This document shows, piece by piece, positions 21,036-33,440 of a DNA stretch of 64,000 nt. Every line of letters begins with the position of its first letter. Within the stretch, counting starts at the first letter, position 1. This DNA is from Tretioscincus oriximinensis (lineage: Eukaryota > Chordata > Lepidosauria > Squamata > Gymnophthalmidae), in assembly GCA_022410635.1 (NCBI GenBank), contig JAJVDF010000296.1, forward strand, positions 1,134,046-1,198,045, given 5' to 3'. The notes below the pieces were generated by a model. The model worked only from the letters and a program-made list of their open reading frames with translations, did no database searches and was not told the origin of the DNA. The translations under genes were made by a program, and so were the position numbers.

Positions 21036-24002
21036 GCTGAAAGTGTTCTGAAACTGGCTACTAGAAGTGTTCTAAAGACACCTGATTGGGCATTATACTG
21101 CTGATTAATATGTATAACCATGCCAATGGGAATATTCATGGAGTAAGATTTGAAGCACCAACATATGAAAGATGCTGTAATACATTAGCTCAAATATCCA
21201 AATGAAATCTAAGGATTCCTCAGTTTGACTCCTCACTGGGTCTATGCTCAGACAGGGTCCATACTCTGTTTGCAAATCAAATTCATATTGCATTTTCCTC
21301 ACCAGGGTGTTATATAAACCAACAGATTTTGGGTTTTAGAGTCAATTATCCAGAGTATTGATTTCCTGGGAAAACAAATTGTTTAATCAGTAAATAGGGT
21401 TATTACAAAAAGGCTGTGATAAGTGGATGGTGCTGGTGAGAAAGAGCAAGAGTGAGAGGCAAAGGAATGTGATTTTGACAGCAAATTATCCAACAGCAAA
21501 CTATCCAATAAAGGAAGAGAGACTATTGTACTTCCTCTTGACAACAAGCCAGGAGAGTGCATAGAAAATCTTGCTTCTCAGGAGCTGAGAGAACAAAAAA
21601 ATGGAATATAGTCTAAAGTTATAAACGAGGTGCATTAAAACAAGTAAGCCAATAAACACAATTATCACAAAATTATTTGTGGCTACAACCTTAGCCATGC
21701 AAGTTAAGTGATGGATTTTGGTCCAGCGATTGTGCAACCTGTGAGTACAATCAGATACCTCTGTCCTGGCTGAAAAGCAATTCATCAACTTTACTTGAAG
21801 TCCAAATGTAATGAGCAAATTTATTCAGCTCCAGGCAAAGGAAGATGTGATGATGCCCTGCAGACTTCAAAAGAACTTCAACAACCTTTAGATAGAAGGG
21901 GGAGGAACTTGTTCCTTACGTTTTTTCCTTTTATAAGCACTTATTCTTTTAAGTATCACATTTTCCCACAAGCCCTCCCACCTTCATATGTTAGTGATCA
22001 ATTTTTGAGCCACTTTTCTCAGGGTAGTTTATAAGTTTAACATTTGTCCCTTTGGGACTATGAGCAAAAGAAAAATATAGGGATGAGTCCAAATGCACAC
22101 CTCCATAGTACTGCAAGTGATCGTTACACTACTGGATGATTATTTCACTGAACTTACCAGTCAGCAGTGTCTAGGGCTGGATATCTAGTGATTTTGACAA
22201 TACAAGATTCCCAGGTTTGCATCATCCACACATGCGGGCTCCACTGAATTCCCAGATGTGTGCCATTTGCATGTGCCTGGTCCATGTTTTTGGCATTGAG
22301 TGCTGCACAGGTTACAGTAATGTGGCACAGTTTACTCTGGGGAAAAGGGCTATAGGGTAGGATCTTTGTTTCATGCTATCCTAGCGCTAGGATAGTGCCA
22401 CTGAACCATGTGGTATTCACACCAGTCTAGCATGAAGAAAACATGGAAAAGCCAAGCATGTGGATGTATCCTAGGTCAGGAAGAGCACTAGTTTCCCTTG
22501 TCAGTGTATAATCTGAAATATTCTAAAACTTCTTTCTAATTACTGAACTGTAAAAGTAATGTTGTTGGGTGCATCTGACTCGCTGGCGCACAAGTGTTTC
22601 TGTAGCGTTTTGCAAAGACACTGAAGTAGTTTACCCTGCCAATATCCAAAGAGAGACTGAGGATTTGAATTGGCTACTTTCTGGTTTCCAGGAACTTTTC
22701 TCTATAAACTATTTCTCTAGTTTAATTTCAATTAACTTTCATGGTTAGTAAATGTTGACATTGTGAAACTTCAGGAAGATTGGCCTTTCTAATCTATAAC
22801 AGTGTATATACCCTCTCCCATCCATCTCCTCAAAACCCCTTCAAAATGGACAGGGTTTTATATGATTTAACTATTGCTCTCTTTTTCCTGTTTCCAACAT
22901 ACTGTTTCATTTGCTAATGGACAAAGTTCAGGATTGTTGTTTTTTTNAAAAAAAATATTTAAAAATTTTCTATAGTACTTCTTCATATTAGAATTTCAAA
23001 GGAGTTTACAATTAAATTCAAAACAAAATAAAAAACCATTAAAACAACATCATATTACAACAGTATTAAAACTGGGTGGAGAAATGAAGCAAAGATTCAC
23101 TTACTTTTGACCAAAAATGAATAGAAAAAAAGATATATTATTGTGATTTTTAGAAACTAGCATTTAAAAATTTAGACTTGACTAAGTAATTGGAAGGATG
23201 ATCTTACTTTGTAGCATTTTGTCTGGATATTATTATTCAATTACTGGGGCATAAAGCCTAAATTCAATTTCCATTTGTAGGAAAGAAAAAGGAGGAATAT
23301 GCATAATGTATTACAACATNAAGGCTCTAGAAAACGGCATGTTGCAACTGTGTCCAGAACAGCATGTGGTCTCTAGTGCAATTTAATTTTACTAAGTAAT
23401 TACAGAGGTGATCCCATTTTATAATGTGGCGCCTGGCAATTGTTATGCATTTACTTTGCAATAATGTCTAAATTCTTGTTTTCCTTTNGTAGAATTGCAG
23501 AGAAAAATAAATACACAGTTTAGGAGAACATGAAGGATCTATATATTTTTAAAGCTATTTTCTAGGCTCATGCTTGAAAATCCTGAAGAAACAATGTGAC
23601 AAACAACACTATAATATTTTATAAATGTTGTCTCTTGCAGTGTTTTATCTGACTCCTCAGAAGTAAGTTCCAGCGCAGCCATTCTTGAATCACTTAAGCT
23701 TATTTTTATTTATCTCTATCCCTTTAATGGTATAAGTTAAGTTTATACTGTACTTGTTTGTGATTCCATTCATCTAGGTAGAGAAGGGCAAGATTAATTG
23801 AAAAGATAAAAGTAATTATGGTCTGTGATGTTCTTCCATGATGGTGACACTAGACTCCAAGTGGAAGCAATAGTTTGACCTTCTTGATCAAATGAGGTTT
23901 TGATCAAATGAGGAATTCCAGCATCCCATCTGTCCCGCTCTACAGCAATGGTCTTATGAATGTCTATTTAGTGATGAGAAAGACATTTATTCCCACTATC
24001 CC
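21036..24002. other. No gene seen; unique-looking sequence with one perfect 20 bp palindrome
   Basis: No coding frame of note. A self-complementary CTATCCTAGCGCTAGGATAG occurs at 22376-22395. A splice-like CAG...GTAAGT pair near 23640-23668 lies in a probable old repeat and is not called. A T-run/A-run with an N lies at 22939-22957. Confidence 0.35.
22376..22395. repeat. Perfect 20 bp palindrome
   Basis: CTATCCTAGCGCTAGGATAG is exactly self-complementary. It may be the centre of an old hairpin element, but longer pairing outside it is weak. Confidence 0.6.
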
Positions 24003-25520
24003 ATAAGAACATAAGAACATAAGAAGAGCCATACTGGATCAGGTCACAGCCCATCAAGTCCAGCATTCTGTGTCACACAGAGGCCCACCAGATGCACCTG
24101 GGCAGTCCGAACAGAGGAAAGAAAAATATGCACCTGTTCATGACTCCCTGCAAATGGTATTTCAGGAGTCCTGCCTGTTGCTCCATCCCAGAGGCAACAT
24201 CCAGACATCCATCCTAATATCCATTTATACCTTTGGTGTCCATAAACCTGTCTAGTCCTGTCTTGAAACTATCCAAGCTGTTAGCTACCACTACCTCTTC
24301 AGGAAGTAAATTCCACAGGCCAATGACCCTCTGGGTGAAAAAATACTTTCCTTTGTCTGTTCCCACTTTTCTACCCAACAGTTTTAAGGAGTGCCCTCTG
24401 GTCCTTGTGTTGTGTGATAGAGAAAACATTTTTTTCTCTATTCACCCTGTTGATCCCATGCATGATTTTGTACACTTCAATCAGATCACCCCTCAAACAT
24501 CTCCTTTCAAGGCTGAAGAGGCCCAAACGTTGCAGCCTTGCTTCGTAAGGGAGGTGCTCCAGACCCTTGATCATTTTTATTGCCCTTTTCTGCACCTTCT
24601 CCAGTTCCAAAATATCTCTCTTGAGATGTGGTGACCAGAATTGAACACAGTATTCCAAATGTGGCCTCACCACAGATTTATAAAGAGGCAAAACAACATT
24701 TGCTGACTTATTTTCGATTCCTTTCCTAATTATCCCCAACATGGAATTTGCCTTTTTTGCTGCTGCTGCACACTGGGTTGACATTTTCATTGAATTGTCC
24801 ACTAACACCCCAAGATCCTTTTCTTGCTCGGTCACAGAAAGCTTGGTTCCCATCAGGTGGTAGGAGTATTTTGGGTTCTTTGCCCCAATATGCATGACCT
24901 TGCACTTGAACTACCCTGAACAGTTTAGTGTCGTCAGCAAACTTGGCTACTTCACTATTTACCTCGGCATCCAGATCATTTATAAATATATTGAAAAGCA
25001 AGGGTCCCAGTACAGANCCCTGGGGTACCCCACTTCTTACCTCTTTCCACTCAGAGAACTGTCCATTTAATACTACCCTCTGTTTTCCATCTTTTAGCCA
25101 GTTTCCAATCCAGGACAAAGTCTGTCCTCTTATACCATGAGTACGGAGCTTTTTTAGAAGCCTTTGATGTGGGACTTTATCAAAAGCCTTCTGAAAATCT
25201 AGATAGACAATATCAACTGGATCCCCTTTATCTACATGTTTGTTAACACTTTCAAAGAATTCTAGCAAGTTGGTAAGGCATGACTTACCCTTGCTGAAGG
25301 CATGCTGAGTTTCATTCAGCAATGCGTGCCTCTCCATGTGTTTAGTAATTTTGTCCTTAATTATGGTTTCCAACACTTTACCTGGAATTGATGTTAAACT
25401 GATGGGTCTATAATTTCCGGAATCACCCCGCGATGCTTTTTTGAAGATTGGTGTTACATTAGCTACCTTCCAATCTATTNGTACTATGCCTGATCTTAAG
25501 GAAAGATTAAACCCCAACAG
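24003..25520 (-). mobile_element. CR1-clade LINE, 5'-truncated copy with RT domain
   Basis: The copy runs on the minus strand from within the reverse-transcriptase domain (about 25517) to a tail of CATAAGAA units at 24003-24030 (plus-strand view). It includes the RT core, the conserved C-terminal region and the 3' UTR. Compared with 62040-62165, about 95-100 bp are missing near 24907, between FRVV and the SKCKVMHIGAKN region; this breaks the frame. The copy is 5'-truncated, as is usual for LINE insertions. Low stop density suggests it is younger than the 11.5, 15 and 44 kb copies. Confidence 0.92.
24371..25517 (-). pseudogene. CR1 ORF2 remnant: reverse transcriptase and C-terminal region
   Basis: The first frame (25517-24726, 263 codons) shows the RT motifs in order: NYRPISLTSIPGKVLE at residues 35-50, YLDFQKAFDKVPH at 105-117, [18 protein letters not shown] at 163-181, and FADDTKLF at 193-200, the catalytic aspartate pair. 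A deletion then shifts the frame, and coding homology resumes in the overlapping frame 24895-24371 with HLMGTKLSVTEQEKDLGVLV, MSTQCAAAAKKANSMLG and FWSPHLKRDILELEKVQKRA. The endonuclease domain upstream is absent. The protein would reverse-transcribe LINE RNA in an intact copy; this copy cannot make it. Confidence 0.92.
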
Positions 25521-25649
25521 AATTGCAGAAATTTTCCATTTAGACTATCACTGCTACTTTTTTTTAATTCTAACACAATGTCAGCTCTAGCTAACTCAGC
25601 TATTCAAAAGAAAGTAGATTTGCAATCCACATTTCAATTAGGTAAATAA
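25521..25649. other. No gene seen
   Basis: Short AT-rich spacer between the LINE and a SINE tail. Confidence 0.4.
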
Positions 25650-25745
25650 GAGCCACCATTAAGCTGGTGGAGAAGACAGGGTAGATGTAAGCCTTCAGAT
25701 TAAAATTAACCTTGTAAGCCGCTCAGGTGAGAACAACAGGTTAAT
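25650..25745 (+). mobile_element. SINE 3' fragment
   Basis: AGCTGGTGGAGAAGACAGGG, then TAGATGTAAGCCTTCAGATT and CTTGTAAGCCGCTCAGGTGA, correspond to the LINE-derived 3' part of the SINEs at 33441-33714 and 58340-58575. The tRNA-like head is missing. Confidence 0.6.
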
Positions 25746-28007
25746 AAGAACCGGATTCTTCTTCTTTCATGCCTAAATCATTCTTAATGTGCTTCCACAC
25801 TGCTGCCTTTTGTAGTGCCACATCTATATGTGGTGCCACAATGTAATTACAGGTTCTGTACCTCTTCTTATCACTGGCTCATCCTCTTGCCAAGTCTCAG
25901 ATTTTAAAGGAATTTTCCCTTTAAAATTGCCTCATTGTTACAAGGCTATAAGAGATCTTGCATTCACCATTGGTTCTTTTTCAACAGGAAAAAGCGTTTA
26001 TGATGAATGCCTTAAAGCGCCAATCCTTCTGTTGCAGGGCAGGTAGAGAATTTTGAGCCAAGGCTAGATTCAGGGACTCTCGCACATAACATCTACATGG
26101 TGTCTTATGGCACTACAGCTGGACATCACACTACAAAAGCTGCACAGAGGTATTAACTGGAAAAAGCTCTGTGACAACCCTTCCAAGCACTATCACAGCT
26201 GGATCCCTACAATAACATGTGCAAATTTTCCAAACTCATGTTTTTTTAATGTGAGATAAACAAGGTGTGAATACACCCTTAGTCCTACTAAGAAATATCA
26301 AAAATTGTATCTTGGACCATTATTGAGGGAAAGGAGGGAGAAAGGAACATAAAGGCTTCTAAGGTTGCATTTACACATAGTTACAAACATAAACAGTTAT
26401 GTTTGAGGTAGCTGTGAAATGGCTTTGAAACAGTTGGAAGATGTGATGTTCACACGCCAGTCTGCCCTTTTAATGAACTTTCCAAGCTTGTAAATGGGGG
26501 GTTGGAGATTGGAAATGAACATGAAGGTCAGATTCTGCTATTACTGAAACACTTTGGGGGCATTTTTTTTTCCTTACAGGCAAATGCAGCAAAGAATCAA
26601 CTACAATTCTTTGGCAAATAAACATGCATTTAAAATGTGCATTTGGAAGTAGAGCAGTCTGTTCTGTTTGCAAACTGATATTTTTGTGGCACAATCCAGA
26701 AACTCAATTTCATGCCCCCTTTTGAAAGCTGTTCTGTTCCAGGGAGATCTTTAGTAAAGCACATTTATGACTTATTCTGTGGTTGTTGGAGCAATGACAA
26801 CATCTAGGGAAAGAAGCTGTGCTGATTGGTGGACTGACAAGTTAATTTTCCAAAATAGGACAAAGTCTTAATAGCTATTGCAAAAAAAGAGTGGAAATAA
26901 CAGGAGAAAGAAGCTGCAGTGCAGTTTTCAAGTAAAGACTGAAGCAAAACATGGAATTAATATAAAAATCCTGGTTTTCACTTAGCTAAAGGATGATCTG
27001 CAGTTTTTGGAATTACGGTATGTTCAAAGATATGACACTGAAATAATGTAATGCCACAGGCATTAGGCCATAATGACCTTAAAAAGTATGTTTAGTAGCT
27101 TACAGCTGGAGACAGGGAAGAGAAAAACCACTTGAAGTGAGCCAGACCCTCTTGCTCTGAACACCATTATTATATGATTGGAAAAGGCTCATCTAGCCCA
27201 ATCCATCCTTCGTCCAATTTTATACATAATTTGAACTATCCCACCAACTGTTTTGCTTCCATTGGACATCAATAAGGAAACAAGAGTCCATTGAGCTTTA
27301 TGTATTTCATTTGACAGTGTTCAGTTTGCCAGGTTTTTACATGAGAAATGTTTTTTGAAAGGTTCCTTTATCTGGAAAAGGAATTTATTGTGTCAGGTCA
27401 GTTTCAATGTCCATTGTTCTTAGATAAAGGAGAGACAGCTTCTAGTTATAATATAAGGAAGGGAGAGAAATAGCACTGGGCTGCAATGTAGCCAGAAAGG
27501 AACTCTTTAATGTTCCACACAAAAGACGACCATCTTTACATCATCTGGATGACCTTTTGTTAACAAAGGCTGCATTTTCTCCAAGCATGAGTTCTGTGTC
27601 TTAAACCATTCTTTGATTACTGATTCTAGAACATCTTTGATTAATAAGAAACTGAGAGATAAGCTATGTGATAATTAACACATCATTAACCCTCTCTGTG
27701 GTTCATCTGATAAAACAATTGATGGTTCAAATTCCATAAAACACAGGAGTCTAGAACTAGTGTATATGGGAAGGTATACATTGACATGAAATAATCATTC
27801 ACTCCAGTCTGTCAAAGCAATTTTATTTATTCATTTATTTATTTTGCTCTCTTTTCTTCTTGCAGTAAATTGTACTCATTTGCTTTTTTATGTCCTTAAT
27901 TATAGTTTGCTTACAGCATTTCTTGTTATTTTGACAGGATTGCCATATTTGGGATGCTTTTCAAAGAAATAACTGTGTTTAACAATCTCTAGAAAGATCT
28001 CTCATAA
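25746..28007. other. No gene seen; unique-looking sequence
   Basis: Several GTGTGAA/TTCACAC-like motifs (26250-26460) hint at old MITE ends, but I could not pair them. A (TTTA)n tract lies at 27822-27846. Confidence 0.35.
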
Positions 28008-28085
28008 CATCTTAGAGACTAACAGCAAAGTATAAAAGATAGGCAGCATCAGCTTTCATAGTTAAGTCTGAGTCTTCAAGTGCCA
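28008..28085 (+). repeat. Fragment of the AGAAATAGC...TTAGTCT retroposon
   Basis: CTTAGAGACTAACAGCAAAG, then CATCAGCTTTCATAGTTAAG and TCTGAGTCTTCAAGTGCCAG, follow the second half of the 127 bp retroposon at 44213-44339 (opposite orientation there). The head is missing. Confidence 0.6.
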
Positions 28086-28334
28086 GATTATGAAATAGTN
28101 TCACCTCAAGGTGTGTTAAACAAGCATCATCACTTCAGAATATCTTGTAAACACACTCCTTTACCATGCCTATGCTTGAGGAAACAGCTGGCCATAGGAG
28201 GAGGTCACCTGATGGCATTTGCTACCTGCAGCTGTGGCTGNTTCTGTGATATTGTTTCTACTTTGCACACACACAGCACAACACATTGGAACAGCATATG
28301 CAAATTTGCATACGCGGTAGGTGGGAAAGTTGGT

Positions 28335-28415
28335 GCCTGGCATCTGTGCTGCCATCCAATAACCATCTTCTTAACCTCCCAGTGGGGCCCCCTTCATTTC
28401 CCAGTCCACTACTGG
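28335..28415 (-). repeat. Interspersed repeat R2, copy 2
   Basis: The minus strand carries CAGTAGTGGACTGGGAAATG, then GAAGGGGGCCCC and TTATTGGATGGCAGC. It matches 18483-18545 with an extra stretch of about 25 bp. Just upstream (28296-28311) is ATATGCAAATTTGCATA-like dyad symmetry of unknown relevance. Confidence 0.5.
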
Positions 28416-29869
28416 AAACAGCTCCCCACGACCACCTAATTTCTAGCACTGTTCTAGTTTTTAATTATGTATATTCTGCACCCTGTTTTTATTGGTACTA
28501 TCCATTCTGACCAACATTCAACAGGATAGAAATATAAACAAATATACATTCCAGAACTTAATCTGCCCAGTGGAAGAATGTCCAACTATTCTGGCCTTCT
28601 ATTCCAGTTTTTTTACAATAACTTTCCCGCTTTCTCTCTGATTTCTCACATCTGTCATTTTCTAGATTGTATACTTTTTGAGAAGATCAGTTTCATTATT
28701 CATGGTAAAGGTTGCTGTATTTATTTAAAATCTGCATTGACCAAATTGGATGAAGGGCCTGATGAGCGTTTCCCCCATCATATAATAATGGTTTTTAGAG
28801 CAAGAGGTAAGGGATATAAACATTCTTCCTATCTATAAATTTCAAAAACTAGTTTTTCCTTGTGCCCTTACTATTTATAGTAACTTGATTACTTTGGGCG
28901 TTTTCCCCCCCTTAACTCCATTCAACACCATTGAGATCAGATCATTTATGTGAGCTTTGCTGTCACTTCATAATCCAGGTCCTAAAGTGGCAGGAAGATA
29001 GCAGACAACTACTCAACCAGACTTCAAACGGCACACAACATACAAAAGCTCAGCCTTGTAGCAATTAGTTTCAATAGAGGTGTACACCTGCAACAAGGAA
29101 CTTGAGCTATTTGAAGAAGCTGATCTCTAAAACCAGAACTGCAATGAATTTTTAGATTTACATTTAAAAAGCTGACAGGATTGACCTGTTGACACCTTTG
29201 AACCAATGACCTACAGGTGGGAAGAAGTATTGTTAGCAGTGAATAATCAGATTGTAAGGCAGAATTGTTTTGATGTTTAAGATATCAGTTTCATCTTAGA
29301 CCAAAAGAGCAACATAGTGATGAGCTAGCTGATGAAAGGGAAAAGTGTTTTTGAATTTGTAGAGTGGGAGAAACTAACTATGAATTTAACTTTTACAAAA
29401 TCATAATTTCTTTGGATTTAAAAATAAGCGATCTGATGTGTACCTTTTTCTATGCATCTTTCCGAACATATTCTCAACTGTGCTTCAAACTTTAATTCAT
29501 AAAATAATCTGATTCTATAAGCTAATGTACATTTGATTGGTTTCTTTTCTGCTAGCTTGATAAAAAAATACACAGAAGGAGTAAATAGGAAAATTGGAAA
29601 GAGCTAATTGGAAAAAAACAGCCAACAAAAACTTCAAGTAACAGCCTTCTACAGAAGTGTATAAAAAAAAACCTGCCTTATCTTCTGAGAAACTGACGTT
29701 TTGATTGATATGTTCCTGGACTGAATGACTGTATAATAAGGGTAATATAAAGGAATTAGGAGGGATGTTGAGATTTTCAGAAATGTATAACAAAACCTTC
29801 TGCCAGCAAACCATTTATAAAAAGAACTGACTGTGTTGTTTATAAAGGGAACTCACTGTGTAGAGTATA
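28416..29869. other. No gene seen; AT-rich unique-looking sequence
   Basis: The frame at 29515-29814 (99 codons, minus) has no domain and typical AT-driven composition. Confidence 0.35.
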
Positions 29870-30060
29870 TAATGTGAAAACCTGTTATAAAGAACCCCAA
29901 TATAACAGAATTCACAATATAACAAATAAATTTGGAAGACCTGTTGGAATGCCTGTAACAGTAATGTTGGTTACAATGGGTTTCATTATTACAACATTTC
30001 ATTATAATGGAGAAATCCACCCCACCCTTTGCCATTCATTATAACGGGGTTTCACCTATA
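29870..30060. mobile_element. Terminal-inverted-repeat MITE, Tc1/mariner or pogo-like
   Basis: The left end (TGTGAAAACCTGTTATAAAG) and the reverse complement of the right end (AGGTGAAACCCCGTTATAAT) pair, and AATATAAC/GTTATA motifs recur inside. TA dinucleotides flank both ends, as expected for Tc1/mariner insertion. No transposase frame exists in about 190 bp. The superfamily call is an inference from the TA sites and CGTTATAA-type termini. Confidence 0.6.
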
Positions 30061-30349
30061 GTACTTGGTAACAACTAAGGGTACCATGCATAGTTTAAAA
30101 ATGGAGTTTAGATCAAATAAAATCTAAATATTCATTTGGAATACAAAAATGACATGATTTAAACTGACATTGTTAGGACACATAATCAGCAGACCCAACT
30201 CCTTAATAAAATATGGTGATGTTTGGAAAGTAAGAGGAGACTGGCCAATCAGTAAAAGGATGGACTCAATTACAGAATAGCAATAAAAAGTATCACTGGA
30301 ATGGTAAAAAAGATCACCCAAGACTGGTAAAACTGAAAGGTGTTAATGG

Positions 30350-30760
30350 TCAGGAAACCCTTATGAAGTGTATAAAATTATGCATGGGATGGATAAGGTG
30401 AATAGAGAAACAATATTTTCTCTATCACAACACTAGGATCAGGGGGCATTCCTTTAAACTGATGGGAGGAAGAGTGAGGACATACAAGGGAAAGTATCTT
30501 TTTTCACCCAGAGGATCATTGGTTTGTGGAATTTACTTTCACAAGAGGTAGTGGTAGCTAGCAACCTGGATGGCTTTAAGACAAGATTACACAAGTTCAT
30601 GGAAGCCAAGGGTATAAACAGCTACTAGGATGGATTTTTTGATGCTGCCTCCGGGATGGAGCAATAGGCAGGATTCCTGAAATACATTTGCAGGGAGATG
30701 AGAACAAATGAAGACTTCTTTTCCTTCAGACTGTCTAGGTGCAATTATGTTCTTACTGTA
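30350..30760 (+). mobile_element. CR1-clade LINE 3' end
   Basis: AAAATTATGCATGGGATGGA, TTTTCTCTATCACAACACTA, GGATCATTGGTTTGTGGAAT and GGAGCAATAGGCAGGATTCC match the 62.5-62.9 kb copy in order. It begins downstream of the RT domain and loses the last part of the tail at GGTGCAATTATGTTCTTAC. Confidence 0.85.
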
Positions 30761-31737
30761 AGAATTTATAATAGCACACAAATACTAGCATAGTCCTAGA
30801 ATAATGCACAACATGGAAAGTTAACAGCAGTTTAAAAGGCTTCATCTGGAAGGGGAGAAAGGGAGGAGGCGTGAGTTGGCAAAGTAATTAAAGACCAGCT
30901 AAATATGAGTGTTCTTGATGATGCTCTGACGGGAAATTAAATCCCAGGAGTGAATTATGCTGCCAAAGATCTACAACACCTGCTTCACCAAAACCTTTGG
31001 CTTTGTCGATACACACAAATAAGTCCTATGAAACTAGAGCACCTTGATTCAAAATCATTTTAATAATGACTGATCCATTTAAATTTAAGCAGATGAAGGA
31101 TAAGATAAAACAGGAATAGACTGAAAAGGCCATGTTAATTGCCTGCTTAACGAGAAGCAGTGCATAGTTTCTCTCGCTCATCTGCTTGAATCTCCCAGCT
31201 CTCGTTCCCTTTAATTTTCCTAAATGGCTGCCTTGCTCTTGTGCAGATAAGGTATTTAATATAGGAAAGGGTTCAGATGTTCCTACAAAGCTTGCCAAAG
31301 CTGCATTTTTTTTTCTACTGAAAATGTCATCTTGATTTGTGCTTTTCTTTTTAACTAAGTAATAGCCATAGGGATTACAAAGTGAACCTGGAAGTTAAAT
31401 TTCACTAATGAAATTATTATGGACAATAGAAACATAATATAAATAATGATTAGCTCTTGCTCCTCTATCCTATGTACCTTTAAAAAAAACCTACATGAAT
31501 TAGACAGACTCTTGTATGTAGGAAGGGGTGTATGTGATATTAAGTAACATATCATTTTGGGTTTTTTTTTTACAGTTGTCTAAAATGTTCCAATATAGGA
31601 ATCAAGACTTCTCCAATAATATGGAGTAGTTCTATAATACTCATCACTGCAGGTCAGTACTATACATAGATATTCTAAACATATCTAAATCCTAGATAAA
31701 TCAGAACAGACAAAAAGGAGGGGAGTGAACTCATACA
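30761..31737. other. No gene seen; homeobox- and GATA-site-rich unique stretch
   Basis: Between about 30840 and 31260 no repeat is recognisable and the sequence contains many TAATT/TTAAT cores and AGATAAGG. Such composition is common in conserved enhancers but also in any AT-rich DNA. Confidence 0.25.
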
Positions 31738-31825
31738 ATTGCAGATGAAAGTTTTGCCCATATCCTCTGCTTGAGAGTGTCCAGGCTAGATGAGTTGACT
31801 TAGTGGGCCTTTTCTTATGAAGATG
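31738..31825 (+). mobile_element. Old CR1-like 3' tail fragment
   Basis: AAAGTTTTGCCCATATCCTC, GCTTGAGAGTGTCCAGGCTA and GTGGGCCTTTTCTTATGAAG resemble the end of the 3' UTR at 11870-11905 and 2960-3070. Weak but in the right order. Confidence 0.4.
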
Positions 31826-32210
31826 CTATAATTTGGATTACTGCATGGCTTGAAGAACTGGGTTTGACTTTACTGACCCTTCTGACTCAGATTCCTATGA
31901 ATATGCCTTTTTCTCTGTCCCACTCCACATGATGTGTTAACAACTGCAATGGTGTTAAGTTCTGAAATAACCCCAGCCCCAGCATTCATCCTTTCATAAA
32001 CAAACCACAAAGCCTTTAAATTTATGTGGAACAGACATGCTGAATAAACCAGGAAGTAAATTCTGAGCATGCTCAGTATATTATTCTGCTTCTTCCTTGA
32101 CTAACACAGTGATAGGATATTTTCCACCCTGGAAATTCGTAACCAGAAAGGGGAGGGAATTCTGCCTGAACTTATGGCCCTGGCCCTTCTTCTATAACAT
32201 GACTTTAGGC
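31826..32210. other. No gene seen
   Basis: Unique-looking sequence without a coding frame or repeat I recognise. Confidence 0.35.
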
Positions 32211-32328
32211 GGTGGCCATTTTGGGTCATATGACTTCCAGCCCTGCCCCCTTGTTAGACACATGTTTGTTTCCATGTGACCAAATGCAGGTGGGACAGAA
32301 ATCATATTGCCTAAAATGGCCATCACCA
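32211..32328. repeat. Imperfect hairpin element (arms about 53 bp)
   Basis: GGTGGCCATTTTGGGTCATA at the left pairs with the reverse complement of TATTGCCTAAAATGGCCATC at the right; further inside GCCCTGCC pairs with GGTGGGAC-like sequence and CACATG with CATGTG. Loop is about 10 bp. It looks like a small MITE; no target duplication found. Confidence 0.6.
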
Positions 32329-33440
32329 GCAAAAAGTAGGGGCATAGGGGGAGGGAGAAACTCGGATTCTGGAGTTTCTCCCTTGTACAGGACATCAAAA
32401 TTGCATTGGAAGCTCATACATGTGTGAATTTCTTGGGAGATTTTTCACCACTGGACTAACCAGGAAGTAAATAATCAGAATGCTCTGCAGGACAGTTTTC
32501 TTGCCTTATCCTGTCTTCTCACAAGATCCTGCCTTATTGTGTTAACTAAGAGGCACATGAAGGGAATAAGTGCCATAGCCCATTCACAAAGATGTAAAAA
32601 AATCAGTAATCAGGATATTATGGTTCTTTGAACCTTTATTGTGCATGCATTGCAAGCCATGGCAAAAACTACCATTTGGCAGTGGAATCATGATATTGAA
32701 ACATCCCAGGAGGAACCAGTTAGAAAAACATCATGTGGAGGTGGCTTCTCCTTGTGCTTACGTTCTCTCCAATAACACAGATGTTATTGGTATATTATAA
32801 AGGATCATTTGATGAATTTTAGTATGCATTCATCTACAATTGTAATGCAGAAATGTAAAACCTGCAATAGAAAGCACAAGCATGAGCTTAGTTTTTCATT
32901 GAAGTAGTTGGCAAATCTGTCAACGTTCTCTAAAAAGCCAGTTGGCAAAAGATAGCATCCTGGCAACACATTTATCTGTTGCTAAAAATGGAGAAGACAA
33001 ATCAGGGAGCAATATAATGGAATACAATGCATTTGTTTTGGCTCAGTAGTACAACTTTGGCTCTTCTCAGTTCCTAGTAATAATAGTTAACATCTGATGA
33101 CTGTACAGTTTCCCTAAATGAAATGAAACATTGATCTCCATCCAGTTTACAGTGTCCACATCACAGGAGCCGCCATTGTACACTTGGCAACTGTGTTAGA
33201 GCTTTATTTGATAGAGGCCACAGATTTCAATTACTACAAAAATTAATTTAACATTCACAAAGAATTGGACTAGATCTTGGAAGGCAAGCTTATCCAGTCT
33301 TCCTTCTAGTCCTACAAGTATTTTACCATGATCAAGAAAACTGAAGAGTATTTTGAAAAAAAATTTGTATTAGCTCTTGGTCTCTGGAGAATAAATAAAG
33401 GGATTTCTTTTTTCAACTATAGAAGAAGGAGGAGAAAGGG
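32329..33440. other. No gene seen; unique-looking sequence
   Basis: No domain-bearing frame or repeat recognised. Confidence 0.35.

Noticed and set aside
23641..23662. 22 bp micro-exon between CTCTTGCAG and GTAAGTTC
   Set aside because: CTCAGAAGTAAGT is a familiar phrase from an old amniote interspersed repeat, so the splice-like signals are probably coincidental.
24233..24634. 133-codon plus-strand frame
   Set aside because: Antisense shadow of the CR1 C-terminal region and 3' UTR.
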